NCBI GenBank assembly: GCA_027485995.1
Contig: JAIXPW010000150.1
Location: 1 to 64,000, forward strand
Length of the DNA: 64,000 nt
Origin: Verrucomicrobiaceae bacterium
Lineage (GTDB): Bacteria > Verrucomicrobiota > Verrucomicrobiia > Verrucomicrobiales > Akkermansiaceae
Direction: 5' to 3'
Positions 16,077 through 24,518 of the stretch are shown here, piece after piece (position 1 is the stretch's first letter; each line of letters begins with the position of its first letter). The notes under the pieces were generated by a model. That model was not told the origin of the DNA. It saw only the letters and a list, made by a program, of their open reading frames with translations, and did not search any database. Made by a program: the position numbers and the translations under genes.

Positions 16077-16257
16077 CCTTACCGGCTTAGCGAGGGGTAG
16101 TCCCGGTAATCCAGAGTCTTTGCTCAGGGTCTTGCCTTCAGAGTTGGAACGCTCTGGATAAGGGGGGTATGGAGAGAGAGGAAGACTTGGAGCTGGAAGC
16201 TCCAGAGACGGACTGGAGCAGGATGCTCCAGCCACGGGTGGAGCTAGGAGGGTTGGG

Positions 16258-19077
16258 TCAGTGCGCGGCGAGCCAGTTGGGGCCGGTGCCGTGCTCGACC
16301 AGGATGGGGACGCCGTTCGGCAGAGGCAGGGCGGTCTGCATGAGGTCGAGGAGTTTTGGGACGAGGCTTTCCTTTTCCTCAAGGGCGAGGTCGAAGACGA
16401 GTTCGTCGTGGACCTGGAGGAGCATCCTGGTTTTCGCGGAGGATTCACGAAGCAGGGCGTCGATGCGGATCATGGCGAGCTTGATCATGTCGGCGGCGCT
16501 GCCCTGGATAGGGGTGTTGATGGCGGCGCGCTCGGCATTTCCCCGGATGCTCTGGTTTCCGGAAGTGAGGTCCGGGAAGTAGCGGCGGCGGCCTGTTAGA
16601 GTCTCCACGTAGCCGCATTCGCGGGCTTCGAGGATGGTGCGGTCCATGAACTCCTTGATCGCCGGATACTGTCGGAAATAGCTCTCGATGATCTCGGCGG
16701 CCTCGGTGCGCGGAATGGCGAGCCGCTGGCTGAGTCCGAAGGCGGAGATGCCGTAGATGATGCCGAAGTTCACCATCTTCGCTCCGCTGCGCTGCTCGCG
16801 CGTGACCTCATCCTCGGCCACGCCCCAGACCTTCGCGGCGGTGGCGGTGTGGATGTCGCGGTTTTCACGGAAGGCCTCGATCATCGAGGCATCGTTCGCC
16901 AGCGCGGCCATGATGCGGAGCTCGATCTGGGAGTAGTCGCAACTGAGGAGGAGATAGGAGATCGGAGATTGGGGATGGGGGATGGAAGAGTCCGAGCGAG
17001 GGACGAAGGCTTTGCGGATCTGCCGGCCCAGGGTGGAGCGGACGGGGATGTTCTGGAGGTTGGGATCGGTGGAGGCGAGGCGACCGGTGGCGGCGACGAG
17101 CTGGTGGAACTGGGTGTGGATGCGACCGGTTTCCTGGACGATGTGGCCGGGCAGGGCGTCGAGGTAGGTGCCTTTCAGTTTCGTGGCCTCGCGGTATTCG
17201 AGGATCTCGTCGATGATCGGGTGCTTGCCGGCGAAGGTGGCGAGGGTCTGCTCGTCGGTCTTGAACTGGCCGGTCTTCGTTTTCTTCGCCTTGTCGGCCA
17301 GGCCGAGTTCGTTGAAGAGGATTTCGCCGAGCTGCTTGGGTGAGTTGAGGTTGAAGGGACGACCTGCGTGGACGGCGATCGACTTCGTGAGTTCATCGAT
17401 GCGGAGCTGGAGCTGACCGCCGATCTCGACGAGCGCGGCGGGATCGATGGCGATGCCTTCCATTTCCATGCGGACAAGAACCGGCAGCAAGGGGCACTCG
17501 ATGTCGTGGAGCACCTTTTCCTGACCGGCGAGCATCGGCCGGAGCGTTTCCGAAAGCTGCCAGGTGACGTCGGCATCTTCGGCGGCGTACTCGCCTAGGA
17601 CGGCGACTGGAATGGCGGCGACGTCGAGTTCCTTGCTGGCCTTCTTGGTTTCCGCGAAGGCGAAGAGGTCGTCGGATTGCGGATGGTGGATTGCGGATGG
17701 CGGATTGGCGATTTCGACGAGCTTGATCGGCTTGTAGCCGAGCAGGGTTTCGCTGAGGTAGTCCATGGTGTGGCGCTGCTCGGGGAAGACAAGCGCGTGG
17801 GCGAGCATGGTGTCGTAGAAGGGCCCGGCGACCTCGATGCCGAGGTGCTGGAGGACGGAGAGATCGTATTTCAGGTTGTGGCCGATCTTTTCCGCAGGGC
17901 TGGAGAGCGCGGTGCGGAGAGCGTGGATCTGGGATGGGAGATCGTGGATGGGAAGATACCAGCCTTCGTGGGCTTTCCAGGAGAAGGCGACGCCTAACAG
18001 CTTCGCCTCGAAGCGGTCGAGGGAGGTGGTCTCGATGTCGAAGCAGAACTTGGCTTGTGCGGCGAGTTTGCCAAAGAGCTCGGCTTGTTTCTCCGGGGTG
18101 TCGGCGAGATGATAAGTGTGCGGGACGTCGGTGATGGTCTTGAAGGTATCGAAGAGCGTGGGGGCCGCATCACCGGCAGGCTGGCTGTCATCGGCGGAAA
18201 CGACGGCGCTTTCACCAAAGAGCCGCTTGGTCAGCGTGCGGAACTCGAACTCGGTGAACAAGGCCTTCACCGCCTCGTCGTCGCGCTGGGAAATCAAGAG
18301 TTCCTCCCAGCTCACGTCGAACGGCACCTGGCGGTCGATCGTGGCGAGATCCTTGGAAAGCAGGGCCTGCTCGGCGAAGGTCTCCAGGTTTTCCTTCTGC
18401 TTGCCCTTCAGCTCGGAGGTTCTTGTCAGCAGGGTCTCGATCGAACCGAAGTCCGCGATCAGCTTCTGGGCGGTCTTCGGGCCGATGCCTGGAACGCCGG
18501 GGATGTTGTCCACCGTGTCACCCATCAACCCGAGCAGGTCGATGATTTGATGCGGGTCCTGCACGCCCCAGATTTCCGGAAGCTGGGGCAGGCCGATGAT
18601 TTCATGATCGGAGCCTTTCTTTCCCGGTTTCCACATGAAGGTGGTGGGACTGAGGAGCTGGGCGAAATCCTTGTCCGGGGTCACCATGAAGGTCTCGAAT
18701 CCGGCGGCATCCGCGCGGAGAGACAGCGTGCCGATGAGGTCGTCGGCTTCGTAGCCGTCGAGCTCGATGACGGGAATGTGGAAGGCGGTGCAGAGTCGCT
18801 TCACCTCCGGAATCGCGGCCGCCAGTTCCTCCGGCATTTCATCGCGCTGGGCCTTGTAGGCCGGGTATTTCACGTGCCGGGCGGTCGGCGCGGAGGTATC
18901 GAAGGCCACGCCGAGATGGGTCGGCTTTTCCTTTTCCAGAATGGTCAGCAGGGTGTTGATGAACCCGTAGAGCGCGGAGGTGTTGACGCCCTTTGAGTTT
19001 CGGATCGGGTTCTGGATGAAGGCGAAATGGGCCCGATAGACGAGCGCCATGCCATCGAGCAGGAAGAGGCGGGGCAT
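16258..19077 (-). CDS. polA: DNA polymerase I
   Basis: Replicative repair polymerase with 5' nuclease, 3'-5' exonuclease and polymerase domains; 939 residues. The 5' nuclease starts MPRLFLLDGMALVYRAHFAF. The proofreading domain keeps DIETTS, GHNLKYD and YAAEDAD, so exonuclease activity is expected. The polymerase domain has motif A DYSQIELRI (714-), motif B RSGAKMVNFGIIYG and motif C VHDELVFDL. The ATG at 19077 was chosen because it opens the conserved nuclease; upstream sequence is a heptad repeat. Two extra segments, about residues 457-469 (SAIHHPQSD) and 698-709 (SSIPHPQSPISY), coincide exactly with 35-bp heptad arrays and are absent from E. coli Pol I. Confidence 0.96.
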   Translation of the reverse strand: MPRLFLLDGMALVYRAHFAFIQNPIRNSKGVNTSALYGFINTLLTILEKEKPTHLGVAFDTSAPTARHVKYPAYKAQRDEMPEELAAAIPEVKRLCTAFHIPVIELDGYEADDLIGTLSLRADAAGFETFMVTPDKDFAQLLSPTTFMWKPGKKGSDHEIIGLPQLPEIWGVQDPHQIIDLLGLMGDTVDNIPGVPGIGPKTAQKLIADFGSIETLLTRTSELKGKQKENLETFAEQALLSKDLATIDRQVPFDVSWEELLISQRDDEAVKALFTEFEFRTLTKRLFGESAVVSADDSQPAGDAAPTLFDTFKTITDVPHTYHLADTPEKQAELFGKLAAQAKFCFDIETTSLDRFEAKLLGVAFSWKAHEGWYLPIHDLPSQIHALRTALSSPAEKIGHNLKYDLSVLQHLGIEVAGPFYDTMLAHALVFPEQRHTMDYLSETLLGYKPIKLVEIANPPSAIHHPQSDDLFAFAETKKASKELDVAAIPVAVLGEYAAEDADVTWQLSETLRPMLAGQEKVLHDIECPLLPVLVRMEMEGIAIDPAALVEIGGQLQLRIDELTKSIAVHAGRPFNLNSPKQLGEILFNELGLADKAKKTKTGQFKTDEQTLATFAGKHPIIDEILEYREATKLKGTYLDALPGHIVQETGRIHTQFHQLVAATGRLASTDPNLQNIPVRSTLGRQIRKAFVPRSDSSIPHPQSPISYLLLSCDYSQIELRIMAALANDASMIEAFRENRDIHTATAAKVWGVAEDEVTREQRSGAKMVNFGIIYGISAFGLSQRLAIPRTEAAEIIESYFRQYPAIKEFMDRTILEARECGYVETLTGRRRYFPDLTSGNQSIRGNAERAAINTPIQGSAADMIKLAMIRIDALLRESSAKTRMLLQVHDELVFDLALEEKESLVPKLLDLMQTALPLPNGVPILVEHGTGPNWLAAH
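16951..16985 (-). repeat. heptad array inserted in frame in polA, next to motif A
   Basis: Five 7-bp units on the plus strand: GAGATAG, GAGATCG, GAGATTG, GGGATGG, GGGATGG. On the coding strand they are read as the segment ending PHPQSPISY, about five residues before the catalytic DYSQIE motif. The open frame is kept. Confidence 0.85.
17673..17707 (-). repeat. heptad array inserted in frame in polA, before exonuclease motif III
   Basis: Five 7-bp units on the plus strand: CGGATTG, CGGATGG, TGGATTG, CGGATGG, CGGATTG. It is translated as part of ANPPSAIHHPQSD and lies between the Exo II and Exo III motifs. Same unit count and length as the other polA array, with a different consensus. Confidence 0.85.
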
Positions 19078-19090
19078 GCGGGAAAGAGAA

Positions 19091-19118
19091 AGTGCCAAGG
19101 GCCAAGTTCCAAGTGCCA
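19091..19118. repeat. heptad array immediately upstream of polA
   Basis: Four units AGTGCCA, AGGGCCA, AGTTCCA, AGTGCCA, ending 13 bases from the polA start codon. It occupies the ribosome-binding region and part of the divergent spacer to the gene at 19209. Confidence 0.8.
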
Positions 19119-19208
19119 AAGGGGGAGAACGCACGAAAAGCGGCCCCGGGTCTCCTCGCGAAAATTCTTCCCAAGATCGGGGGGGAGCCGCTACGTATCC
19201 CTTCAACA

Positions 19209-20036
19209 ATGAACTGGTTTCCCATGCTTCTCGGAATCGGCGCGGCCGGTGTTGCTGGCTATGTCCTCGAGCCCTCACTCCGTGAAGGCCTGACCGGAGA
19301 GGCCCCGAAGGCGAAGGTCGTCGTGGTGACGGAGCCGGTGGTCGAGGAGGAGGTCGTTTCCCCCGTCGATCTGAGCGGCCTGCAGCCGGAGCAGCTTCCC
19401 GAGCAGATCCTGCTCAAGGTCGCGGCCGAAGTGGGTGACCCGACCAACGTGGCCGCCCCCAAAATGCAGATCCCTGCCGGCGCCAAGGTCAAGGGTCTGC
19501 GGATCGAGGGACAGAATCTGGTCATCAGCCCCGGAGCCGGCCCCTACGAAGGGAAAGTGGCGATTCGCGGCACTGATCTCGTCCAGCAGCTTGCCGCCAA
19601 TCCGCCGAAGCCGGTGGTGGCGAAGCAGCCCGAGCCACCTCCAGTGGTCCCCACTCCCCCACCCGTCACGGAACCGACGCCCACTCCGACGCCCGAGCCC
19701 GAAGTGGCGACCAGTGGGGAATCCAAGCCTGAGCCGGTGATGCCAGAGCCCACTCCTACCCCGGCGACACCTGCCGTCCTCGGAGAGTCCGACATCGTCA
19801 AGATCATGCAGGACAGCTACAAGAGCGGGCTCATCAAGGAATTCGTGGCCGACAAGGCGACCTCCTGGAAAGCCACCGGCGAAGAGAAGATCGATGGGGA
19901 AACCTATCAAACCGGCCTGGTGGACTACAGCGCGGAGACCATTTTCGGAGTCAAGAACGTCCAGGCCAAGGCCTTGATCAAGGGCGGCAAGGTGCTCAAG
20001 TGGATCTCGCCCAAGAGCGGCATGGAAATCAAGTGA
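19209..20036 (+). CDS. secreted or membrane-anchored protein with Pro/Thr-rich linker, function unknown
   Basis: A 275-residue protein. An N-terminal hydrophobic segment (NWFPMLLGIGAAGVAGYVL) may anchor it or act as a signal. A first domain of about 90 residues is followed by a proline-, threonine- and glutamate-rich linker (about 130-195, with PTPTPTPEPE). The C-terminal domain of ~75 residues (SDIVKIMQDSYKSGLIKEFV then TYQTGLVDYSAETIFGVKNV) resembles small beta-rich cargo domains but fits no family I can name. The ATG at 19209 was chosen because it starts the hydrophobic segment. It diverges from polA. Confidence 0.75.
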   Translation: MNWFPMLLGIGAAGVAGYVLEPSLREGLTGEAPKAKVVVVTEPVVEEEVVSPVDLSGLQPEQLPEQILLKVAAEVGDPTNVAAPKMQIPAGAKVKGLRIEGQNLVISPGAGPYEGKVAIRGTDLVQQLAANPPKPVVAKQPEPPPVVPTPPPVTEPTPTPTPEPEVATSGESKPEPVMPEPTPTPATPAVLGESDIVKIMQDSYKSGLIKEFVADKATSWKATGEEKIDGETYQTGLVDYSAETIFGVKNVQAKALIKGGKVLKWISPKSGMEIK

Positions 20037-20055
20037 GCTGCCCGGCGAACGGGGA

Positions 20056-20547
20056 TCACCACTTGATGAGGATCGCCCGCACGCTGTCGAACTTGCCGAC
20101 GCCCTTGCATTCCGGGCACTCCAGCTTGCCGTCCTTTGAACGGTAGGACGACCCCTTGTCCGGGATTTTTCCGAAGCCGTTGCAGCCTTTGCAAACGGCA
20201 GGTTTGTCGGGTCGTTCGAGCCGGAAGGTTTCTCCAGCCAAAAGACGGGAGTAGAGTGAATCGAGAGTCAGACCCGGATTCAACGAGGCCAGTTCCTTGT
20301 GGAGGGCCACGAAGCGCGGGTCCGTTTTGCCGATGTTCCGGACCGGATACTCGGTCTGCGGTGACACGACCTTTCCCTGCTCCTTTTTTGCCTTGCCCGG
20401 ACTTTCTGGTTCCTGCTGCTTCGCGGGCAACGGCGGCTTGGCAGGTTCCTCCTGCTTCTCGGGCTCCTTGACCTCCTTGAAATCGCTTTCCTGGGCCGCA
20501 GCAGTGGCGACCAGCAGGACCAGGGCCTGAAACGCTTTCGTCATCAT
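20056..20547 (-). CDS. secreted protein with two DnaJ-type zinc-finger repeats
   Basis: A 163-residue protein that begins MMTKAFQALVLLVATAAAQES, a signal peptide. A charged Pro/Lys/Glu-rich linker follows, then a small domain with two CxxCxGxG-type repeats, CKGCNGFG and CPECKGVG, as in the DnaJ cysteine-rich zinc finger. An exported protein with this finger might bind unfolded protein or metal; function is not established. The start at 20547 was chosen for the signal peptide. It is convergent with the gene at 19209 and divergent from the ABC ATPase. Confidence 0.75.
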   Translation of the reverse strand: MMTKAFQALVLLVATAAAQESDFKEVKEPEKQEEPAKPPLPAKQQEPESPGKAKKEQGKVVSPQTEYPVRNIGKTDPRFVALHKELASLNPGLTLDSLYSRLLAGETFRLERPDKPAVCKGCNGFGKIPDKGSSYRSKDGKLECPECKGVGKFDSVRAILIKW

Positions 20548-20689
20548 GTCCTTCAAGGTTGGCCCATCTTCTCCTGATCCGCCCGAAGAATACCAGCCAA
20601 ACCTCGCGGGGTCTTCCGGCTGGCCTCCCTGTCCACCAGCCATTCCGCAGATTTCCAACTTTTTCCGTGTCAGAAGTCCCGCTCCATGC

Positions 20690-21508
20690 ATGGATTTCAG
20701 CGTGGCCTATCTGGAAATCCGGGATCTCTGCAAGCACTTCACCAAGCGCTCCGGCGGCTTGTTCTCCTCCGGCACGGAAACGATCCGCGCGGTGGACGGA
20801 GTCAGCTTGACCATCGAAAAGGGCGAAATCCTCGGGCTGGTCGGCGAATCCGGTTGTGGCAAGTCCACCCTTTCCCGGACCCTGATGCAGCTCATCCCGC
20901 CGACCTCCGGCACCTTCATTCTCGATGGCGAGGATCTCTCCCGGCTTTCCCCGCGCGAAATCCGCAAGCGTCGGCTCGATTTCCAGATGGTCTTCCAGGA
21001 TCCCTACGCCTCCCTCAATCCGAGGATGACCGTGTTCTCGACCCTTTCAGAAGCCATCCGTCAACGCCATCCCGGTGCGAGAGGAAAAGCCCTCACCGAT
21101 CGCGTCGAGACCCTCATGGCCACTGTCGGGCTCGATGCCCAGATGATGAAAAAATATCCGCATGAGTTCTCCGGCGGACAACGCCAACGCATCGCGATCG
21201 CCCGCGCTCTCGCCCCGGAACCCAAGCTGATCATTGCTGACGAACCGGTGTCCGCCCTCGATGTCTCGATCCAGTCGCAGATCCTCAATCTTCTCAAACA
21301 ACTCCAGAAGGATCTCGGCCTGACCCTGGTCTTCATTTCCCATGACCTCGGCGTGGTCCACTATCTGGCCGACCGCATCGCGGTGATGTACAAGGGAAAA
21401 ATCGTCGAATCCGGCACCGCCGACGAGGTCTTCCATCACCCGCAGAACGACTACACCAAGCGCCTGCTGGCCGCCATTCCGCGCCTCGCGGGAGAATCCG
21501 CCGCCTGA
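20690..21508 (+). CDS. ABC transporter ATP-binding protein, Opp/Dpp (F subunit) type
   Basis: A 272-residue ATPase of the oligopeptide/dipeptide importer class. Walker A GESGCGKST is at 52-60, the Q-loop is in FQDPYASLNP, the signature is FSGGQRQR, Walker B is LIIADEP, and the switch His lies in FISHDLGVV. The end HHPQNDYTKRLLAAIP is the oligopeptide-type C-terminal extension. The ATG at 20690 starts the domain correctly. No permease, D-subunit ATPase or binding protein is adjacent, so it is separated from its likely partners. Confidence 0.9.
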   Translation: MDFSVAYLEIRDLCKHFTKRSGGLFSSGTETIRAVDGVSLTIEKGEILGLVGESGCGKSTLSRTLMQLIPPTSGTFILDGEDLSRLSPREIRKRRLDFQMVFQDPYASLNPRMTVFSTLSEAIRQRHPGARGKALTDRVETLMATVGLDAQMMKKYPHEFSGGQRQRIAIARALAPEPKLIIADEPVSALDVSIQSQILNLLKQLQKDLGLTLVFISHDLGVVHYLADRIAVMYKGKIVESGTADEVFHHPQNDYTKRLLAAIPRLAGESAA

Positions 21509-21549
21509 GTGGAATTTTCCACCGGGTTGCGCGTCTGAAGGATACACGT

Positions 21550-22101
21550 ATGATTCCCACCATGATCCCACCCCGCTGGCTCGCCGCACTCGTGCTTCCG
21601 CTGATGCTGGGGGCCTGCAACGCTGAAAAACCAATGGAAATCTCCGAGAAAGCCCCCGCCCAACCTGAAGGCAAGGTCGAGAAGACCGATGAGGAGTGGA
21701 AAAAGATCCTCTCGCCCGAGCAGTACAACACCCTTCGCAAGGCCGGCACCGAGCGGCCCTTTGGCAAGATTTACGAGGAGTTCAAGGCCCAGGGCGCAGG
21801 CACCTACTACTGCGCCGGATGCGGAGCGGAGCTTTTCACCTCCAAGGAGAAGTTCGATTCCCACTGCGGCTGGCCGAGCTTTTACGATCCTTCCAAGGCA
21901 AAAAACGTCATCACCAAGGACGACATTTCCGGCGGGATGGTCCGCACCGAAGTGCTCTGCGCCAAGTGCAACGGTCACCTCGGCCACGTCTTCAAGGGCG
22001 AGGGCTTTGCCACCCCGACCGACCAGCGCTACTGCATCAACGGCGTCGCCTTGAAGTTCGTGCCGCTTGGTGAGAAAGCGCCAGAGCCGAAGAAAGATTG
22101 A
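21550..22101 (+). CDS. msrB: lipoprotein methionine-R-sulfoxide reductase
   Basis: Reduces the R-sulfoxide of methionine in oxidised proteins. Residues 1-23 end in the lipobox LMLGAC, so the 183-residue protein should be a lipoprotein facing the periplasm. The MsrB domain has two zinc Cys pairs (CAGC and CAKC), the conserved DSHCGWPSF, HLGHVF, and the catalytic Cys in RYCINGVAL. A GAAGGA Shine-Dalgarno precedes the ATG at 21550. The reductant for a periplasmic MsrB is not encoded nearby. Confidence 0.95.
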   Translation: MIPTMIPPRWLAALVLPLMLGACNAEKPMEISEKAPAQPEGKVEKTDEEWKKILSPEQYNTLRKAGTERPFGKIYEEFKAQGAGTYYCAGCGAELFTSKEKFDSHCGWPSFYDPSKAKNVITKDDISGGMVRTEVLCAKCNGHLGHVFKGEGFATPTDQRYCINGVALKFVPLGEKAPEPKKD

Positions 22102-22110
22102 ACCTCGGCG

Positions 22111-22566
22111 TCAAAGCGGAGTCTTCAGCCCCACCGACTTCGCCAGCTTCTTTTGACGCGAGTCGAAGGTCAGGAAATTCTTCGCCCCCAGATGCACGGC
22201 GGTGGCCACATGCAGGACATCGAGTGTCCGATGGCCTCCACTGGCGGTGTGTCGGAGTGAGAGGCTCTTCGCGAATTGGTGGACGGCTTCGGTGTCGCAG
22301 GCCAGAAACTTGATCTTCCCGGCCGAGATGTCGGACTCCCAATCCAGAAGCATTTTGTCGGCCTCCTTTTGCGGATAGCCTTTCTTCCGATCCGCTGCAA
22401 AAAGCCAAACCTGGAGCCGCGTGGATTGGAGAAATTCAAATTCAAGAAGGGACGTCACTTGAAGTGGCAACCCCATGGTTTGTCGGTAGGCGACGGCTCT
22501 GTCGGTGTTTTCCTGATTGCGATACAGCGCACAGAGAAAGCTGGTGTCGGCGAAATCGGTGATCAT
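22111..22566 (-). CDS. PIN-domain toxin, VapC-like (second system)
   Basis: A 151-residue PIN-domain ribonuclease. Acidic residues are seen in ITDFADTSFLCALYR, in a middle LEFEFLQS, in the TLDVLHVATAVHLG helix, and in FLTFDSRQ. Family toxins cleave RNA and are neutralised by the co-encoded antitoxin. Its start overlaps the antitoxin stop by four bases (ATGA), so the pair is translationally coupled. The order antitoxin-toxin is typical. Confidence 0.88.
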   Translation of the reverse strand: MITDFADTSFLCALYRNQENTDRAVAYRQTMGLPLQVTSLLEFEFLQSTRLQVWLFAADRKKGYPQKEADKMLLDWESDISAGKIKFLACDTEAVHQFAKSLSLRHTASGGHRTLDVLHVATAVHLGAKNFLTFDSRQKKLAKSVGLKTPL

Positions 22567-22823
22567 GGCTCTCCGGTTTCAAAAGCCCGCATTTCCTCCA
22601 CCTCCGCCATGGAGAACACACGATCGCCCCAGGTTTCCTTGAGTCTGGCCATGTGCTCCACCGCATCGAACTTCGCCGCCTTCGGCTTCTTCGCAGGCTT
22701 CGGCGGACCGAGATGCGCGATGGGCTTCGAGTGCTTCGTGATCTCGATCTCCTCGCCCGCGCGAAGCCAGGCCTCGATCTTCGGGAAATCGTAACGGAGG
22801 TCGCGAATGGTGGCGGTTTTCAT
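22563..22823 (-). CDS. Phd/YefM-like antitoxin
   Basis: An 86-residue antitoxin. The N-terminus KTATIRDLRYDFPKIEAWL, the following GEEIEITKHSKPIAHLGPP and the flexible Lys/Pro-rich tail are typical of Phd/YefM-fold DNA-binding antitoxins. It is paired with the PIN toxin downstream. A 19-bp inverted repeat just upstream (22826-22844) is a likely self-operator. The pair lies between msrB and guaA with no functional link to either. Confidence 0.85.
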   Translation of the reverse strand: MKTATIRDLRYDFPKIEAWLRAGEEIEITKHSKPIAHLGPPKPAKKPKAAKFDAVEHMARLKETWGDRVFSMAEVEEMRAFETGEP

Positions 22824-22825
22824 GG

Positions 22826-22844
22826 GAAAGTATCACAAACTTTC
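22826..22844. promoter_or_regulatory. candidate operator of the Phd/PIN toxin-antitoxin operon
   Basis: GAAAGT and ACTTTC form a perfect 6-bp dyad around ATCACAA, three bases upstream of the antitoxin start. Two direct TTGTGAT copies on the minus strand overlap it. Position and symmetry suit an autorepression site. Confidence 0.45.
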
Positions 22845-22871
22845 ATCACAATCGCAGCCTGTCAAGGAGCC

Positions 22872-24395
22872 TCACTCCCACTCGATGCTCGCCGGTGGCT
22901 TGGTCGAGATGTCGTAAAGGACGCGATTGATGCCCTTGACCTCGTTGAGAATGCGGTGGCTGGTCTCGCGGAGGATGATCGGCGGCAGCTCCACCCAGTC
23001 GGCGGTCATGGCGTCCTCGGAAACCACGGCACGGAGAGTGATGGCCCACTCGTAGGAACGCTCGTCGCCCTTCACACCAACCGTTTTCACCGGCACCAGA
23101 CCGGCATAGGCCTGCCAGACCTTGTCATACCAGCCGTGATCCTTGAGTCGGGAAATGAAGATGGCATCGCACTCGCGGATGATGTGAAGCCGCTCTTCGG
23201 TGATCACTCCCGGGCAGCGCACGGCCAGTCCCGGACCCGGAAACGGGTGACGCCAGAGGATGTCGTGGGGAATCCCGAGCGAGGCTCCGAGTTCGCGGAC
23301 CTCGTCCTTGAACAGCTCCGCCAGCGGTTCGAGCACCTTGCCTTCGGCCTGGAGCTCAAGGATGCGATCGACCCGGTTGTGGTGGGTCTTGATCTTCGAG
23401 GCCTTCGATTTCGCGTTCGACGCACTCTCGATGACGTCTGGATACAACGTGCCTTGAGCCAGCATCTCGGCGTTGCCCACGGCATTCCAGAAGACGTCGA
23501 TGAAGTGCTCACCGATGATCTTCCGCTTCGCTTCCGGATCGTCCACGCCCTCAAGCGCTCCGAGGAACAGCTCTGAGGCATCGACCGTTTCGATCGGCAC
23601 CCCCATGCGGTGGAAATTGGCCCGAACCTCCTCGCCCTCGTTTTTCCGCATCAACCCGTGATCCACGAAGATCGCGCGGACATTCACGCCCGCCTCGCGG
23701 AGAAGCACGGCGAGCACCGTACTGTCCACCCCGCCGGACACGCCGCAGACCACCTGCTTGTCGCCAACGGTGTTGCGGATGCCCTCGATCATCTCGCGCT
23801 TGAAGTCCTCGATCCGGAACGGTTCGAGTTCACCACAGGAAAGCAGGAAGTTGTGGAGGATCCGCAGGCCCTCGTGGCTGTGGGTCACTTCCGGATGGAA
23901 CTGGATGCCGTAAAAGCGCTCGCCCCACTGGAGGGAAACCGGGGTGCCATGCTGGTTCCGGGCGATCACCTTGCCGCAGTCCGGAATGATCTTCACCGTA
24001 TCCGAGTGGCTCATCCAGACCTGGGAGTCGCTGGAGATGCCTTCGTAAAGCCCCTCGCATTCAGTCGGATAAAGTGCGGCTGGTCCATACTCGCGACGAT
24101 CACTGGCCTCCACCGTGCCGCCGAACTTGATGTTCAGGAGCTGCATGCCGTAGCACACGCCGAGCACCGGCACGCCAAAGGCATCCAGCGCGGCGAAGTC
24201 GAGATCCGGCGCATCCGGCTCGCTCGTGCTGCGCGGTCCACCCGACAGGATGATGGCTCCGGGTTTCCCGATGTCCGGAAAGTCCTCGATCGCGTAAAGC
24301 TTGGCAAAGTAGCCGAGTTCACGCACCCGCCGGACGATGAGCTGGGTGTACTGCGAGCCGAAGTCGAGAACGGCGACGTGTTGGGTGTCGTGCAT
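22872..24395 (-). CDS. guaA: GMP synthase (glutamine-hydrolysing)
   Basis: Converts XMP, ATP and glutamine to GMP, the last step of guanine nucleotide synthesis. The 507-residue protein has an N-terminal class I amidotransferase with nucleophile Cys81 in GVCYGMQ and the His-Glu pair in FHPEV. The ATP-pyrophosphatase domain has GVSGGVDSTV, and the C-terminal dimerisation part ends ISTKPPASIEWE. The start MHDTQHVAVLDFGSQYTQ is typical. It lies 123 bases downstream of guaB on the same strand; that spacer contains two opposing heptad arrays. Confidence 0.97.
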   Translation of the reverse strand: MHDTQHVAVLDFGSQYTQLIVRRVRELGYFAKLYAIEDFPDIGKPGAIILSGGPRSTSEPDAPDLDFAALDAFGVPVLGVCYGMQLLNIKFGGTVEASDRREYGPAALYPTECEGLYEGISSDSQVWMSHSDTVKIIPDCGKVIARNQHGTPVSLQWGERFYGIQFHPEVTHSHEGLRILHNFLLSCGELEPFRIEDFKREMIEGIRNTVGDKQVVCGVSGGVDSTVLAVLLREAGVNVRAIFVDHGLMRKNEGEEVRANFHRMGVPIETVDASELFLGALEGVDDPEAKRKIIGEHFIDVFWNAVGNAEMLAQGTLYPDVIESASNAKSKASKIKTHHNRVDRILELQAEGKVLEPLAELFKDEVRELGASLGIPHDILWRHPFPGPGLAVRCPGVITEERLHIIRECDAIFISRLKDHGWYDKVWQAYAGLVPVKTVGVKGDERSYEWAITLRAVVSEDAMTADWVELPPIILRETSHRILNEVKGINRVLYDISTKPPASIEWE

Positions 24396-24405
24396 GAGAG
24401 GGAGA

Positions 24406-24433
24406 AAATCCTAAATTCTAAATCCTAAATTCG
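24406..24433. repeat. heptad array in the guaB-guaA spacer (left)
   Basis: Four units AAATCCT, AAATTCT, AAATCCT, AAATTCG. The AAATCCT unit also occurs in the arms of the 2484-2912 element. It sits just upstream of the guaA start and runs opposite to the array at 24488. Confidence 0.8.
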
Positions 24434-24487
24434 AAACGAAGGTGAGAAGAGCGAGTTGGATCCGGAGCCTTCTAAATTCTTTTTCTT

Positions 24488-24515
24488 CATTTAGAATTTA
24501 GTGCTTCGGATTTCG
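24488..24515. repeat. heptad array in the guaB-guaA spacer (right, inverted)
   Basis: Four 7-bp units on the plus strand, CATTTAG, AATTTAG, TGCTTCG, GATTTCG, roughly the inverse of the left array, 54 bases away. Together they could fold into a long stem. No gene lies between them, so this may be an empty or decayed relative of the 2484-2912 element. Confidence 0.75.
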
Positions 24516-24518
24516 TGC

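Noticed and set aside
18055-18996. Plus-strand open frame of about 310 codons inside polA
   Set aside because: It lies wholly antisense to the 5' nuclease and exonuclease domains of polA and shows no motif.
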